Below, piece after piece: positions 23,945 to 35,582 of a stretch of DNA of 64,000 bases. The notes under the pieces were generated by a model. The model saw only the letters and a list, made by a program, of their open reading frames with translations. It was not told the origin of the DNA and ran no database searches. Made by a program: the position numbers and the translations under genes. Source of the DNA: Bryopsis sp. KO-2023 (lineage: Eukaryota > Chlorophyta > Ulvophyceae > Bryopsidales > Bryopsidaceae); NCBI GenBank assembly GCA_030272585.1, contig BSYQ01000004.1, forward strand, positions 2,170,001 through 2,234,000, given 5' to 3'. Position 1 is the first letter of the stretch; each line of letters begins with the position of its first letter.

Positions 23945-24680
23945 CATGTCACATGTGCTACAGACTGTGAAACACTCCACGTCAGGCATGGTGGATTACT
24001 GTTTGGCACGCCGACCGTTGTTTCTTGCTGTGGCTGCGCGCTGTGCAAGCGAAAGGTCCGGGATGGCTCGTGACTATTTGGAGAAGAGCCGTGTCCACAA
24101 GACCGATGTCGTTCGCGGCAAGTTTGTATTCTGCTGGTTCCAGGCGCCTATCAGGACTGGGGTCGTCTGGACAGATCTGGCAAACACAACAAGCGTGACG
24201 CACAACATATGCTTGCACAGGACGAACAGTGGCAACTCGACCTCGTTTAACCTTTTCGCGGGGTTCTCTTCGCAAGATCGAGATTGAGTTTCGCCCAACC
24301 CGCGTCCTATGGCGCTGTTCTTGATACTGTGAGCGCTTTGCTGCGTTTCAACGCAAAAAGTTCCTTGTGTTCGTGCGACAGGTGGGGCGGTTCAGACTTG
24401 ACATTTGACGCTCTCCCCCTTCCCCCCCGTTACGTTGAAGCTTATTCGCCTGATGGATATGTGATGTCGAATCTTTTGGCTTGCAGGGCTCGCGCCTGGC
24501 GGCGACCGAGAGGTGTGTCCTCTTGCTCCAGATGCATGTTTTTTTTAAAGAATGTCTGAGTCGAGATGTGTGACGGCATGTCTGACATTCAGGATGACGG
24601 GACATCGATCACTCCTTCGCTTCGGAACCTGCTGCAGGACGCAGAGGCTTTCATTGCTGTGGGTAGACGCCCCCAATTAA
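23945..24680 (+). other. 5' flank / candidate upstream exons of copy B
   Basis: This matches the 5' flank of copy C (48,530-49,205) at most positions. A possible signal-like stretch RRPLFLAVAARCASE is readable on plus from about 24,005 and continues as an open frame to 24,287, but copy C lacks an upstream ATG in that frame. On the opposite strand a CVCQICPDDPSPDRR frame is shared by B and C. Copies A and B meet head to head near 23,940, so a shared promoter is likely. Confidence 0.4.
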
Positions 24681-24880
24681 ACATGCATGCTCCTACTCCT
24701 CTGCTTTTGGGAAATATAAATATCACTCACCAGCTTTGATTTTCACGATGGCAAATGTCTTGGGAGATGAAAATTCACACAGTCTCCACCCCATGAAATG
24801 AATGGCATCTTCAGCACCAGGCAATTTTCCACAGGATGTTTTAGGAAGAATGATGGGAGGCATTAGGTTTGTCTGTACAG

Positions 24881-27800
24881 AAGTCTTCAGACGCTCCTGA
24901 GGGGAGGTTTCCATATGCTTGCTCTTTGAGAGAGGTGGGCACTCGGATTCATATCTGTGGAGGTACATTGATTGCTGCCAGCTGGGTTTTGACTGCAGCG
25001 CATTGTGTGGAAGGGGAAGGCTCCACAGGGCCAACGCCCATTGTTTACGTGGGTGCCTATGGAATCGAAGATGAGTCATCTGCAGAGGTACTCGAAGTTT
25101 TCAAGCTCCCACAGTCTCACAACAAAATGTGTAAGAAAAAAGTGGGGGATAAAGATTGGCCTTATTTAAGTTTTTGGAGAGCCTCCTCATAATGCAAATT
25201 GAGGCGGAAGTCAACACTCGGCCAACACTCATGCAAGGATATTGGTTCGCTTGTAGATAATACAGGCAGAGGATGTTTTTGTCCACGAGAGGTACAGCGG
25301 CGATGTTGAGGGTGGCTTTGACGTCGCCCTGCTGCTGCTGAAAGAGCCCTCCTCCAAACAGCCAGCAACCCTCCCCCACCCTCAGCAAAGCATTGGAGTG
25401 GGCCTGCCTTTGGCGGCTGTAGGGTGGGGAAAAACCAGCGAACGTGGTGCGTTTCCAGAAGTGCTTCAATTGGCGGATGAACTCCCCTATGTAACCAACA
25501 AAAGCTGTCGAAAAAAGTGGCCCAAGCTCAAAGACAACATGCTATGTGCATTCTCCGGATCGCAAGGGACATGCAAGGGTAATCAGTCGGAAATTCCAGG
25601 CACCAATTCCAGACAAGCATGTTCTGTATGACCTTCCAAACATTCGTCATATTTATCGACCCTTTTTTAATTTTGCCAGGCGATTCTGGAGGTCCTCTGC
25701 TGATTCTTGACACCAAGCGGGGCTTCAACATCAAGGCTGGCAAACCAGAATTCGATCTGTTGGTTGGCATCGTCTCGTATGGCCCTGAAGGCTGTGGTTC
25801 GAGAAACGCAACAGAAGCCAAACCTGACGTCTACACCAGGCTAAGTGCTTTCCGGCAATGGATCGATGAAAAAATGGGGAGGGCTTCACCGAAAACCACC
25901 CCTGCTCCGGTGAGCAGCTATTTCAATTTGTGCCGTTGGGTTTTTATTGACCCCTTCACTAACCAAAAAACAATTTGGATCCAGTGCATTCACATTTCTT
26001 GCATGACTAAGCATTCCTGTCTGTCATCAAAACAGAGAAAATGTGGCAGTGATTGCGACGAACTGGACAAAGACCTATACCTTGCTGCCTTTGATGGGGA
26101 AGCCGACAATGTCAAGGTCAGCTGTTGCTTTTGTTTTTAATCCATGAAAAGTGCATTTGCTCCAATAGGGTTTGACATGGGTGTACGTACTGGTTTGTAG
26201 AGGTTGCTTTCAAAGGGGGCCAATGTATCATCCACATTCAAAGGGTATACTCCGTTGCATTACTCCGTTGCTGCTGAGACGGGACATCCAGAAATAGTCG
26301 AAACATTGATCGAAGCAGGTAATTGGCTGCACTGTTCAATGTTCTCCCATAATCCAGGATTTTTTTTTTTCTGAATGTGTTATGTACAGTTTCCACTCAG
26401 GGTAAACCAACTGGCATGTTATCAATCTGCTAAGACCATGGCATGCAACGTAATAGGGGCTGACATCGATGCACGGAGCCGTGTTGGCGGTGCATCTCCA
26501 TTGTTTTTGACTGCTCGGTTTGGTCATTTGGATGTTGTCGAGGTTTTGATAAAAGCAGGTGAATTGTGGCAGAAACCCTCAGTGCGTTTTCTGCAACATC
26601 CAGTGAATCTCACAATGTGATTATGATAGAAGAGACAATAATTTAACCCAGCAAATGCCCTCACTTCATGAATTGCAATGTCCTATTTTTTTGGGTTCCT
26701 ATTCCATGGGGGGCCTGTGGATCTGCGAATAAAGAGTGGGACGGAAAAATACAGATTCCTTTTTTAGAGTGTAAAGTTTACTCAATGTTGCAATGCTGCT
26801 TGATTTTTCCTCAAGAGTTAAAAACAGAAAAGGGTTGTTTATCATCTCTTGAAGCAGATAATTTTGCATGATTACTCATTGCAGGGGCAAATCTTGATGC
26901 ACAGGATGACCAAGGCTTGAGTGCATTATATGTTGCTGCACTGGCTGGGCAATTGGATGTGGTCAAATTTCTGGTCGGTGCAGGTAAATTGTGACTACAG
27001 CTCCATCCTCTTGCACTTCCTGTTGGAACTCTGGATGCATATGCTGGAATTCCTGCCATGTTTGTGAAACAAAACATTTGTGAGTCAGACAGAAACATCT
27101 ATTGCGATATATATCAAAACTGTCAAAACTAGATGATGGACGAGTGATCCTATTTGCAAGGAAAACTTTTCTTCTTCTTTTGTTTTCGAAAACAACAAGG
27201 GGGGGGCGGGGATGGAGCTGCATACACTCGTTGAAATATGCAACTCCTTCTTTCTGTCTTGTGTTGTTTCAAAAAATAATTTTTCAATTATTGAAATGGG
27301 TATCACAGAATGTATCCAAATGCTTCAAGATGCTCTTGCTCGAGGAGCACCGTCCAAAAAATAAATAAAAATGTGAATAAGTTCATGGTAGATTGTTGTA
27401 TTGGCTCATGTCAGACGTAAACGCGACGCTTTTGGCCACTTGATGTTTCAGGGGCAACTGTGGATTTAGAATCTGAACAAGAATTCACCCCTTTTCTCAT
27501 TGCCGTTCAAGCAAATCGATTGGAGGTGGCTGCATTTCTTCTGGAATCAGGTGTGCATGCGGAATGAACAATATGAGGTTGAAGTATGAAAAACTGTACA
27601 AGGGTCAGCAAATAGAGAGTTCTGTTTGAAATTCTCTGCATGCTGATGGTGGTTCGGGTGAACATTTTTATCCTGGCCAGTGAAGATCGTATACTCCCCA
27701 GGTTTTTCCTGCTTATTGTGTGGTGTCACCTCCTAGTATGCAACTTCAGTCTAAAAATGAAACAAAAAAATCAAAGCTTCGATCATTTTTTTGCAGGGGC

Positions 27801-28564
27801 CGATGTTGATGCACAAACTGACCAAGGCATGACTGCGTTGTACTTTGTTGCATTTGATGGTCGCTTGGATTTTGCCAAGATTCTGGTCAAAGCAGGTAAA
27901 TTTCGATGGAGAATTTCCACACATATCCTTGTTGGATTGTCAGACTTTGACTTATCATAGTTATGTAACCTTTTCGGCCACTTGTTGTTTCAGGGGCAAC
28001 TGTGGATTTGAAATCCAATCAGGGATTCCCCCCTTTGATGATCTCCGCACAACAAGGTCAATTGGAGATGGTGGAGTTTCTTCTGGAATCAGGTGCCCCA
28101 TCCCACCTGTTGATTTTCCTACCGCCGATTTTTATAGACAGGCATCTCAAGCAAAATTCCACGCAAGGAGAGGGTTCTTCGAAAGTAATTTTGACAGAAC
28201 GGAAATGTCTGCAGGTGCTGATGTGAATGCCCAAAATAGAGAAGGCTTAGCACCCTTGCACTTTGCTGCCATTGGTGATGGCGATGGGAAGCTAGTTCAA
28301 TTGCTTTTGGACAATGGGGCCGAAATCGATGCTCGAAACAAGTTTGGAAGGACTCCCATATTCACTGCAGCCTTTTATGGGAACGGAGATGCTCTGGCAG
28401 TTTTGAAAAAGGCCGGCGCTGATCTCAGTATCAAAGACAAGGATGGCAATAACATCGAAGAGCGTATTTGCACCTGCTTGAAAGTGAGCAGGGGGTTGGG
28501 TTGTTCGGAAGGAACTTGTGGGGAAGGAGAGAAAGAACGACTGGAAGCAATTTTGAATGGTTGA
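24881..28564 (+). CDS. Serine protease-ankyrin fusion, copy B (5' exon unresolved)
   Basis: Exons 24881-25087, 25257-25578, 25680-25909, 26036-26116, 26201-26318, 26457-26558, 26885-26983, 27452-27550, 27797-27895, 27994-28092 and 28215-28564 total 1806 nt, 601 residues to the stop. The protease triad is intact (TAAHC, GGFDVAL, GDSGGP). Pocket residues by chymotrypsin numbering are Gly189 and Asp226, the pair known from fiddler-crab collagenase rather than trypsin's Asp189/Gly226. After a short RKCGSDCDE linker come about eight ankyrin repeats, mostly one per 99-102 nt exon in phase 1-1, then a tail with CTC, GCSEGTCGEGEKERL. A secreted protease fused to normally intracellular-type repeats is unusual. 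Relative to copy C it lacks two ankyrin exons and carries a 6-nt in-frame insertion in the first ankyrin exon. Confidence 0.85.
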
Positions 28565-29911
28565 CCTGTCTGGAACATTCCATCACGCATAGCTTCCAGT
28601 TTATTCTTGCTGTCCAAGGGTTTCAGAATTTTTAGTTTCACAACCACAAGGATTGCACATGAGAGTTTCAAATTTTGCAAACCGGACTGCCAATAGTTAT
28701 TTTTTTTTTCTTTTTCTCTTTTTTTCGGATTTGGAATGGGTGTCATGGTCTTTAAAGAAGGTTTGCGTTGCTTGCATGAGATGCTTGTGGTTCTGAGGGT
28801 GGAAAGTTTTTGTTTCTTGTCGATTTTTTTTACCTGCTGATCAGACACAGTTCTTTGAGTGGTCAACATGTTGAATACAGTACAGAAAGTTTTGTTGAAA
28901 TGGCAAATTGTGACCCGATGTGAATTTAAGTTAAAACTTAATCCCACTGAGATGCGCCAAAAAATATGTTGCGTTTTCCTAACCAAGCTGTACAATCAAC
29001 GATTTTCATCGCAAGAACAATTGGATGACATGAAGATGGTTGGAAAGTGGATTGATGTTTGGAGGCATTTTCTTAAACTTTCGTGGATTTGCCTCAATTC
29101 TTCTTCTCAGCATGAACCCTGACAATCACTCCCCACACCAGTGTCGAAAGAGACAGGAGGAAGCAACAGCTCCATGATTCGAAAACTCACTTATGTTGCT
29201 CAATGTCTGCCAAGACATTTTTTTGGACGGAGTCATGGATTATGGTTCCATACGATAGGTCTGTATGTCTGCTCGAGGCTGGCTGCCGGGATCGTTGGTG
29301 GCTGTTTCAGCCACTGGGTCCACGGACTGGATACTGCAGAGGAGAACCCCCCCCCCGCCAATCGAAACTTGGGACGAGCAAACTTTACGAATTTTCCGTC
29401 CTTTTCTTGGTTTCGTTTTGGGGGCTGCGACGTTCTTGGACTCTCCCCATCACATCAAATCGGACTGACCAGCTAAAATGAAAGGGGACACAAATTCACG
29501 TTTTTTTCACCTGCCTCTGGTGCCTGCGTGCGTGTGGAGCAGAAAAAGATAGCCCGCCAGTATCGCAGCTCAACAGTGGCGGCGCAGCCAGGGTAAAACG
29601 GCGGCGCGCCTGCAGAATCTTCCAAATTCGATTGAAAATCTTCATAGCCATGGCATTTCCATTGTGTTGCTTTTTTTCTTGGGGACATATTCTTTCCCAT
29701 TCCTCATTGATAACTGAAAGCCCAGAAAAAAATGTAGTTAGTAATGAAAAAACGAGGATCTCTGTTGGAAACTTTCCTCCAACTCCAACCAATCACTGTC
29801 AAAAGCTCATCGCCAATCTTGGCATCTATGCTATCTGCACAACAGTGATCAACACTGTTTTGTTATTTTTTTGAGTAGCTTTTCTGGGTTTATAAAAAAA
29901 AACAGGGTAAA
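28565..29911. other. Intergenic, no gene seen
   Basis: This is the 3' flank of copy B and the promoter region of the mannanase gene. Frames on both strands (for example minus 28375-28995) are AT-rich and overlap the copy B terminal exon; none has a domain or a splice partner. Confidence 0.35.
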
Positions 29912-32900
29912 ATGTCGTTGATGGCCAGCTCTCGGCGGGGGAGCGTTCCATTCACCTCCTCCAGATGGTGTACGTTTTTCTCGGTCTGCATTTTCATCTT
30001 CCTATGTTTCCTTTATGTCGAACGCGGCAGCCCTTCCTTGGGCTCAAGCGGCATGCGCGTGGTCTCCATCCCTGAAGGTAATATAAGAGGCCAGAGAATT
30101 TTTTAAAAAATTCTGGTATAATATGGATTATTTTAATTCCAGTGTTATTTTTTTCAACTGTACTGATACCCCGAAAGCCTCGTGTAAATGAGTGAAATGA
30201 CCTTTATGACATTGTGGTTGCTGTTTTTTTCTGCTTTTTTTGAATTTTTTTTTGTATTGAAGGTGGCATGCGGATGTACGAACAAACCATGACTCGCATA
30301 AAAGACACTGTACAAGGGACCATGCAGTCCGTGTCCAGCACACCAACACTGGGGACCTCCGGCCCGGAAATGAAAACGAGAAAATACAAGATCGAAGATC
30401 CCAAAGTGATCTGTAAGGCTGAAGAAGCACACCTTTCTTTTTTGTTTTGATTTTTCCGGATTGTTTTTTTTTTTGGGGGGGGGGGGGGGTTTTTTGATTG
30501 ACGGGGGAGGGAACTTGGGAGGGGGAAGAATTTTACAGTTTTTTTTTAATGTTTTTTTTCTCAGCTGACATTTCGAAAGTGGTGAGCCCTTCCGAGGCAG
30601 GGATTTCTGCCAAAGAAGCAGACTATCCGCCCGAAATGCAAAATTTCGTGAAAGCGACCAATCGAGGGTTGACTTTGGATGGCCAGCCTTTTTTCATTAC
30701 TGGGTTCAACAATTACTACCTGGTGACAAGGGCAGCCTGGCTCGGAGAGGGAAGAAATATGGTATGAGAAGCAAAAAAAAACCGAGAAAAAACCCAATCA
30801 ATGTCTGTGAATCATCAGCACTAGTTTTTTAACACAATCTTTTGCCGCACAGCATCAGGTTTTTGGCCTTGTGTTGGTTAATCCAGCTTTTTTGGAATAT
30901 GCCAGTGTTTGAATGAAATTCTGTTTGTTTCGAGTGTTTCATGTCGCTGATCACATGGTACACCCTTCTGCTGCAATTTTTTTTTCTTGTTTCTTGTTTT
31001 TTTTTCCTTTTTCTATTTTTTTTTTTTGGAAACCAAGCAAAAATGGGATGGAAGGATGCAACCATATTGATGCTCATTTTCCTGGGTGCAGACAGACGAA
31101 GTGTTTGAGAGCGCGAGAAATTTGGGCTCCAATACGTTGAGAATTTGGGGCTTTGTGGATGGAGACAATTGGAACGCATTACAGCCAGAGGCAGGAGTAA
31201 TTGATGAAAAAATGTTCAGGTGAGGGCGCAATGAATCGGTCATGCATTGATATTTTCAAGTTCTTCTTTTTTGGTTGGAAATTATGTACTGTCTTTTGAA
31301 ATATTTGAGGAGATGTTGCGGTACACCCCTGAATATCGGTGTTTTTTTTTGGGTCCAATATTGCTTGTGAAAAGGTTCAAGGGGATGCTAGTAATTTTCA
31401 CCCATTTGCACAGTAGATGGGATGTTTTTCGTTTATTGCTTCATCGCTTTGTAGATTTAAGCAACAATTAGTTGAGAATATAAATATAATAAAAAAAGTG
31501 TAACTACTTCAGCTGTGCCGTTCAAAGTGGATTCGAAGCAGTTTTCCTGTTGTGACTTCTTCTTTTTCTCCCGGGGTTGTATTCTCGCACAGCAATGGTC
31601 TGGATTATGTTGTGGCCAATGCTCAAAAATATGGAATCCGGCTGATCGTCAGTTTCACGAACTACTGGGATGCCTATGGAGGAATGCTGCAATACGTCAA
31701 ATGGGCTAACAAAACCAGCATCGCAGATTTCTACACAGACCCGCAAATCAAGGTAGCCAGCGTTCGTTTCATATCAAGGGAGGTTTTTATGTGTTCGGGG
31801 TCGTTTTTTCTTTTCTTTTTTCCGTGACATTCATCCAAACAAGAAAAAGTTGTGCAATCCTGCAATACAAATTAAAAGAAAAAAAAAATTAAAAGAAATC
31901 TGAACAGGAAAAAAGACGATAGATGCTCTCTTTTTTTTGTTTTAGAAAGTTGGTTTTTCCCTTTTTTTTTGTTGCCTATGTATGATCAAGTGGCCCAATA
32001 TCTATTTTTGATATTTTTATTTTTATTTTGAATGAAGAATCATCGTGGTTTTTCTTTTCTTTCTTTTTCCTTAGAGCATGTTCAAAGACTACATATATTA
32101 CGTGATAAATCGGAAAAACACGGTGGATGGAGTGTTGTACAAAAACAACCCCGCCATTTTAGGATGGGAAATCGCCAACGAGCCCAGAGATCCGGGTGTA
32201 CCTGGCAGCCCGGCCCTGCAAGTACGTTTTGCTTATCTTTTCAAGTTCAGTGAATTTTCCGTATATTAAATGTTTCGAAATCTGATGCACAATAGAAAAT
32301 TTTCCGTAGTGAGGTTGAAGTGTTTTCCTGACCCCTAGAAGATTCCAGGGATCTTCGAATATCCCTGAAAAAAGAATAAAAAAAATCAGAAGTTGTCCAA
32401 CCAGTGAATTAGATTAGATTAGTCGGTCTTTTCTTAAATCAAACTTGTATTCGGCAGTTTTTTCGTGTTTTTGTTTTTTCCAGTGAGGAATGTAATGAAC
32501 CTGTCAAGGTTTTTCCAGATTCTATCATCAATCGTTCGGCCTTTGCTTTGTCGGTCCAGTCTCAGTTTTTACTGTTTTTTTTTTTTTTTTAATTCTCTGA
32601 TGCAGGCATGGATAGAAGAAATCGCAGGCTACGTGAAGAAACTGGACTCCAACCATTTGGTGATGGTGGGTTCCGAAGGCTTTTTCGGACCCTCCACAGC
32701 CAGCAAATCCAGACTGAGCGCAAACCCTTACACCCAGGTGTTCGCCCCCATCAGCAAAAGACCTTATCATTACGATGCTGTTTGCGAAGGGGCAGATTTC
32801 GAAGCCAACAACAAACCAAACTCCATCGACATTGCCGTGATCCATGCATATCCAGACCATTGGGCAGCTTGCGACGATGACTGCAAAACAAACTTCGCAA

Positions 32901-34503
32901 AGAGATGGGTGCGTGCCCCCATTAAAATCCATTCTTCTTTCTGTTTCTTAAACCTTTTGCTTTCATGGATTTACTCTTGATTTTTCAGCTTGAAAAATCG
33001 AAACTGAGACTGGAATATGACCACTGCATTGAATTGTTTTTGGTTGGATGCCCCCCCCCCCCTCCTTTTCTTTCTTTTTCGATTTCAAAATAAAAATGGT
33101 GTTAATGTAGATTCGACACCATTTGGAGGCTGCAGCTGAGCTTGGTCGACCTCTATTGATCGGAGAGTTCAATGCGCTGAAGCCTGTCGCCAGAAGGAAT
33201 TCTTTCATTCAGTTGGTCCACACAGAACTGGTTTCTGCAGCAAAGAAGGGATATCCTGTGGCAGGTCAGCCTCCCCTCCCTTCACTTGCCACCCTATCGT
33301 TTTTCCCTTACTCAACAACTTTCTTCTTTTTTTTAAATTTAGATGGAAAAAAATACATTTTCTTTCCAGGTCAACGGAACATGCCCTGCATTTTTCTAGT
33401 TCATTTTGCTCCCTCTCCCCCCGCCCCACCTAAAAAAAAACAAAAAAACAAAAAACCCAGTATTTCTTTTCAATATCATTGCCAATTTCAATATTGTTTT
33501 ATTCGTGTTTAGTGAAGGGTTTTCTTTTGGTGGCCCCCTCCTAGGAAGCCTTGCATGGATGCTGACAGGCTCAAGCTATCCAGACTACGATGGATTCAGC
33601 ATTTACCACAACAATGAAACAGCTGCACACCTCCCTAGACCTCCATGGAACATGCCAGACACGGAAAGAGTGAGTTGGGTTTTGTTTAGCTTTCGATAAA
33701 GTGTGACCATGTCGAGGTCAGTCATGGAGCCATCAACTGGAAAGAAAACAGAACATATTAGCACATTTGCTGATGCAGGACTGACACAGCAAAGAAATTG
33801 AATCCCTGTCGACATTTTTTTTGCAGCCTCGATGTATTTTTTTTTTTTGTCTTGGGGTATCAAGAGCTACCCTTGTTTTTAATCTTATAATTATTTTTTA
33901 ATTTTAATTTTAATATCACTGATTTGAACCTTGGGGGGTAATGCACTGCAGGAAGTGGAGAGGGCCTCGCACTACAAACTCAAGGAAATGCTGGAGTGCA
34001 TGGCAAAACGGGCCGAAGAGTATGTGTCAGACGAGGGGCTGCATTTGAATGATGGCTGGGAAGACACGAGCAAGATCATCTCTGATCATGTTCAGGTAAT
34101 TCACATCATCTCCACCCAAAAAAAAGAAAAAAAAAATAATCCCCTGTTGTTTTTTTTGGAATAGCACCCCTGTATTCGAAAAAGGACCTACTGGACATTG
34201 AAGAGTTGACTGTACATATTCTAAACGCTTGTAAAATTACTGAGAAATGAATGTACATATATTCTGGTTGGTCTTTTTTCTTGTTTATGTATAGTTGAAG
34301 AATCACAGTGGGGTTTCCTTCACATACCGCATTTTCTGTTTTTTCAAATAAGGAAATTCGTGAGAAATATTGTTGATTGATTCGCATGACCGCCCTCAGC
34401 ATGAACAAAAACTACATGATTTGATGGATGCTGTCTGTTTTTTCTTCTACTGTTTTTTTGTTTTTTTCGACAGGAGCTTAACAAAGTGACCGAGGTGGCA
34501 TGA
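29912..34503 (+). CDS. MAN: Membrane-anchored GH5 mannan endo-1,4-beta-mannosidase
   Basis: Eleven exons: 29912-30077, 30263-30412, 30565-30761, 31092-31219, 31593-31752, 32075-32221, 32606-32908, 33111-33264, 33545-33669, 33952-34095 and 34474-34503 sum to 1704 nt, 567 residues. Endo-mannanases cut beta-1,4-mannan backbones of walls and storage polysaccharide. The N-terminus has a basic stretch and one hydrophobic segment (about residues 21-35), so it is a type II anchor or an uncleaved signal. The catalytic domain starts near residue 130 with GFNNYYLVTRAAW and NTLRIWGF. The acid/base Glu is in WEIANEP (Glu303) and the nucleophile is in LIGEFN (Glu436). HAYPDHW precedes the nucleophile as in the family. 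The last exon has only nine codons plus the stop and could be an annotation risk, but its phase fits. A long Ser/Thr/Pro stem separates anchor and enzyme, as expected for a Golgi or surface enzyme. Confidence 0.88.
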
Positions 34504-35582
34504 GGAAGATTTCAACCTAATAAAAAAAGACCAAAAAAATAGGAACACTTTTTTTTTTTTCTTTTTCGCCATTCAGTTTTTGCTTTTGAAAGATTTGCCT
34601 TTCTGGTGCTGTGACCAACAAAAAAAAAAGAGTGTGGCGAGCGGAATTCAAACTTGGGATGCGTGGAGTCTGTAGGGTAGACTTATTTAAAAGACGATTT
34701 TACTTCACTGGGGCATTTAGGTGGGGTTGAATGTGCGCCAGCACCATTTCCAGTGACTTCACTGAATCCTTATACAACTTGTATATTTAAGAAAATACAG
34801 CGAAAACGGAAAGGGGTCTTGTTGTGGTGGTTGCTAGGGGTGGAAAAAATGTCCCTTCAAAGAAAGGGATGGTGGTGGTGGTGAAAATGGAAAAACAAAC
34901 CGAAGTCCAATGAGACCGAATCTAACACTCCATTCTCTGTGCCGCAATCGGCCAAAAAGATGCCAAACCTTGAAATACAACACAGGCCACAGATTGTGTT
35001 TTTTTTTACAATTTGGAGTGGACTGTGGACATGGGTATTCATACGCAGAAGCCCCCTCAACACACACCACACAACACACAATCATGAAAGGTGAATTAGT
35101 ATCAATTAATAAGAGACCAAATGCTTTGGTACTATTGTTTGTTGTGGTGAATCACTTTGATTTCTCCTCACCAACTTGATTTATGTGGGAACTCATCTCA
35201 AAAGTGAATCGTAAATTGAAAAGGCCGAATTCAAGCAACATTCACAGTATTAAGCCTGCATATGCATGGTAAGCTATTCACATTCAGCGCATGGCAGCTG
35301 TTACATTCCTTGTCTGAATATTGTACAAGAACACCATCCCACCTCCAACTCCATTCCCTGGGGCTTGCAGAACTGCCGTGAAAAGTAGCCCTGGAGCTGG
35401 AAGCTCCTACACTAATCCCCCAAAACTTTAAACCTTTTTTTTTCTTCCAAACACCTTAAGCCTGTCTGACATCTTCAAAAAACAACATCCAACATGTAAT
35501 TACTGTTTCTGTTTTTTTTCTTTTCTGAAATCAAAGTGCGGAAACCAATCTCCACCACCACCGCCCAGCGAAACTGATGGAA
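34504..35582. other. Intergenic between convergent genes
   Basis: This holds the 3' UTRs of the mannanase (plus) and acyl-CoA oxidase (minus) genes, with T- and A-runs; no gene is supported. Confidence 0.4.

Noticed and set aside
25101-25469. Minus-strand frame opposite copy B protease
   Set aside because: It is a shadow of the protease exon, which is supported by the catalytic motif and by copies A and C.
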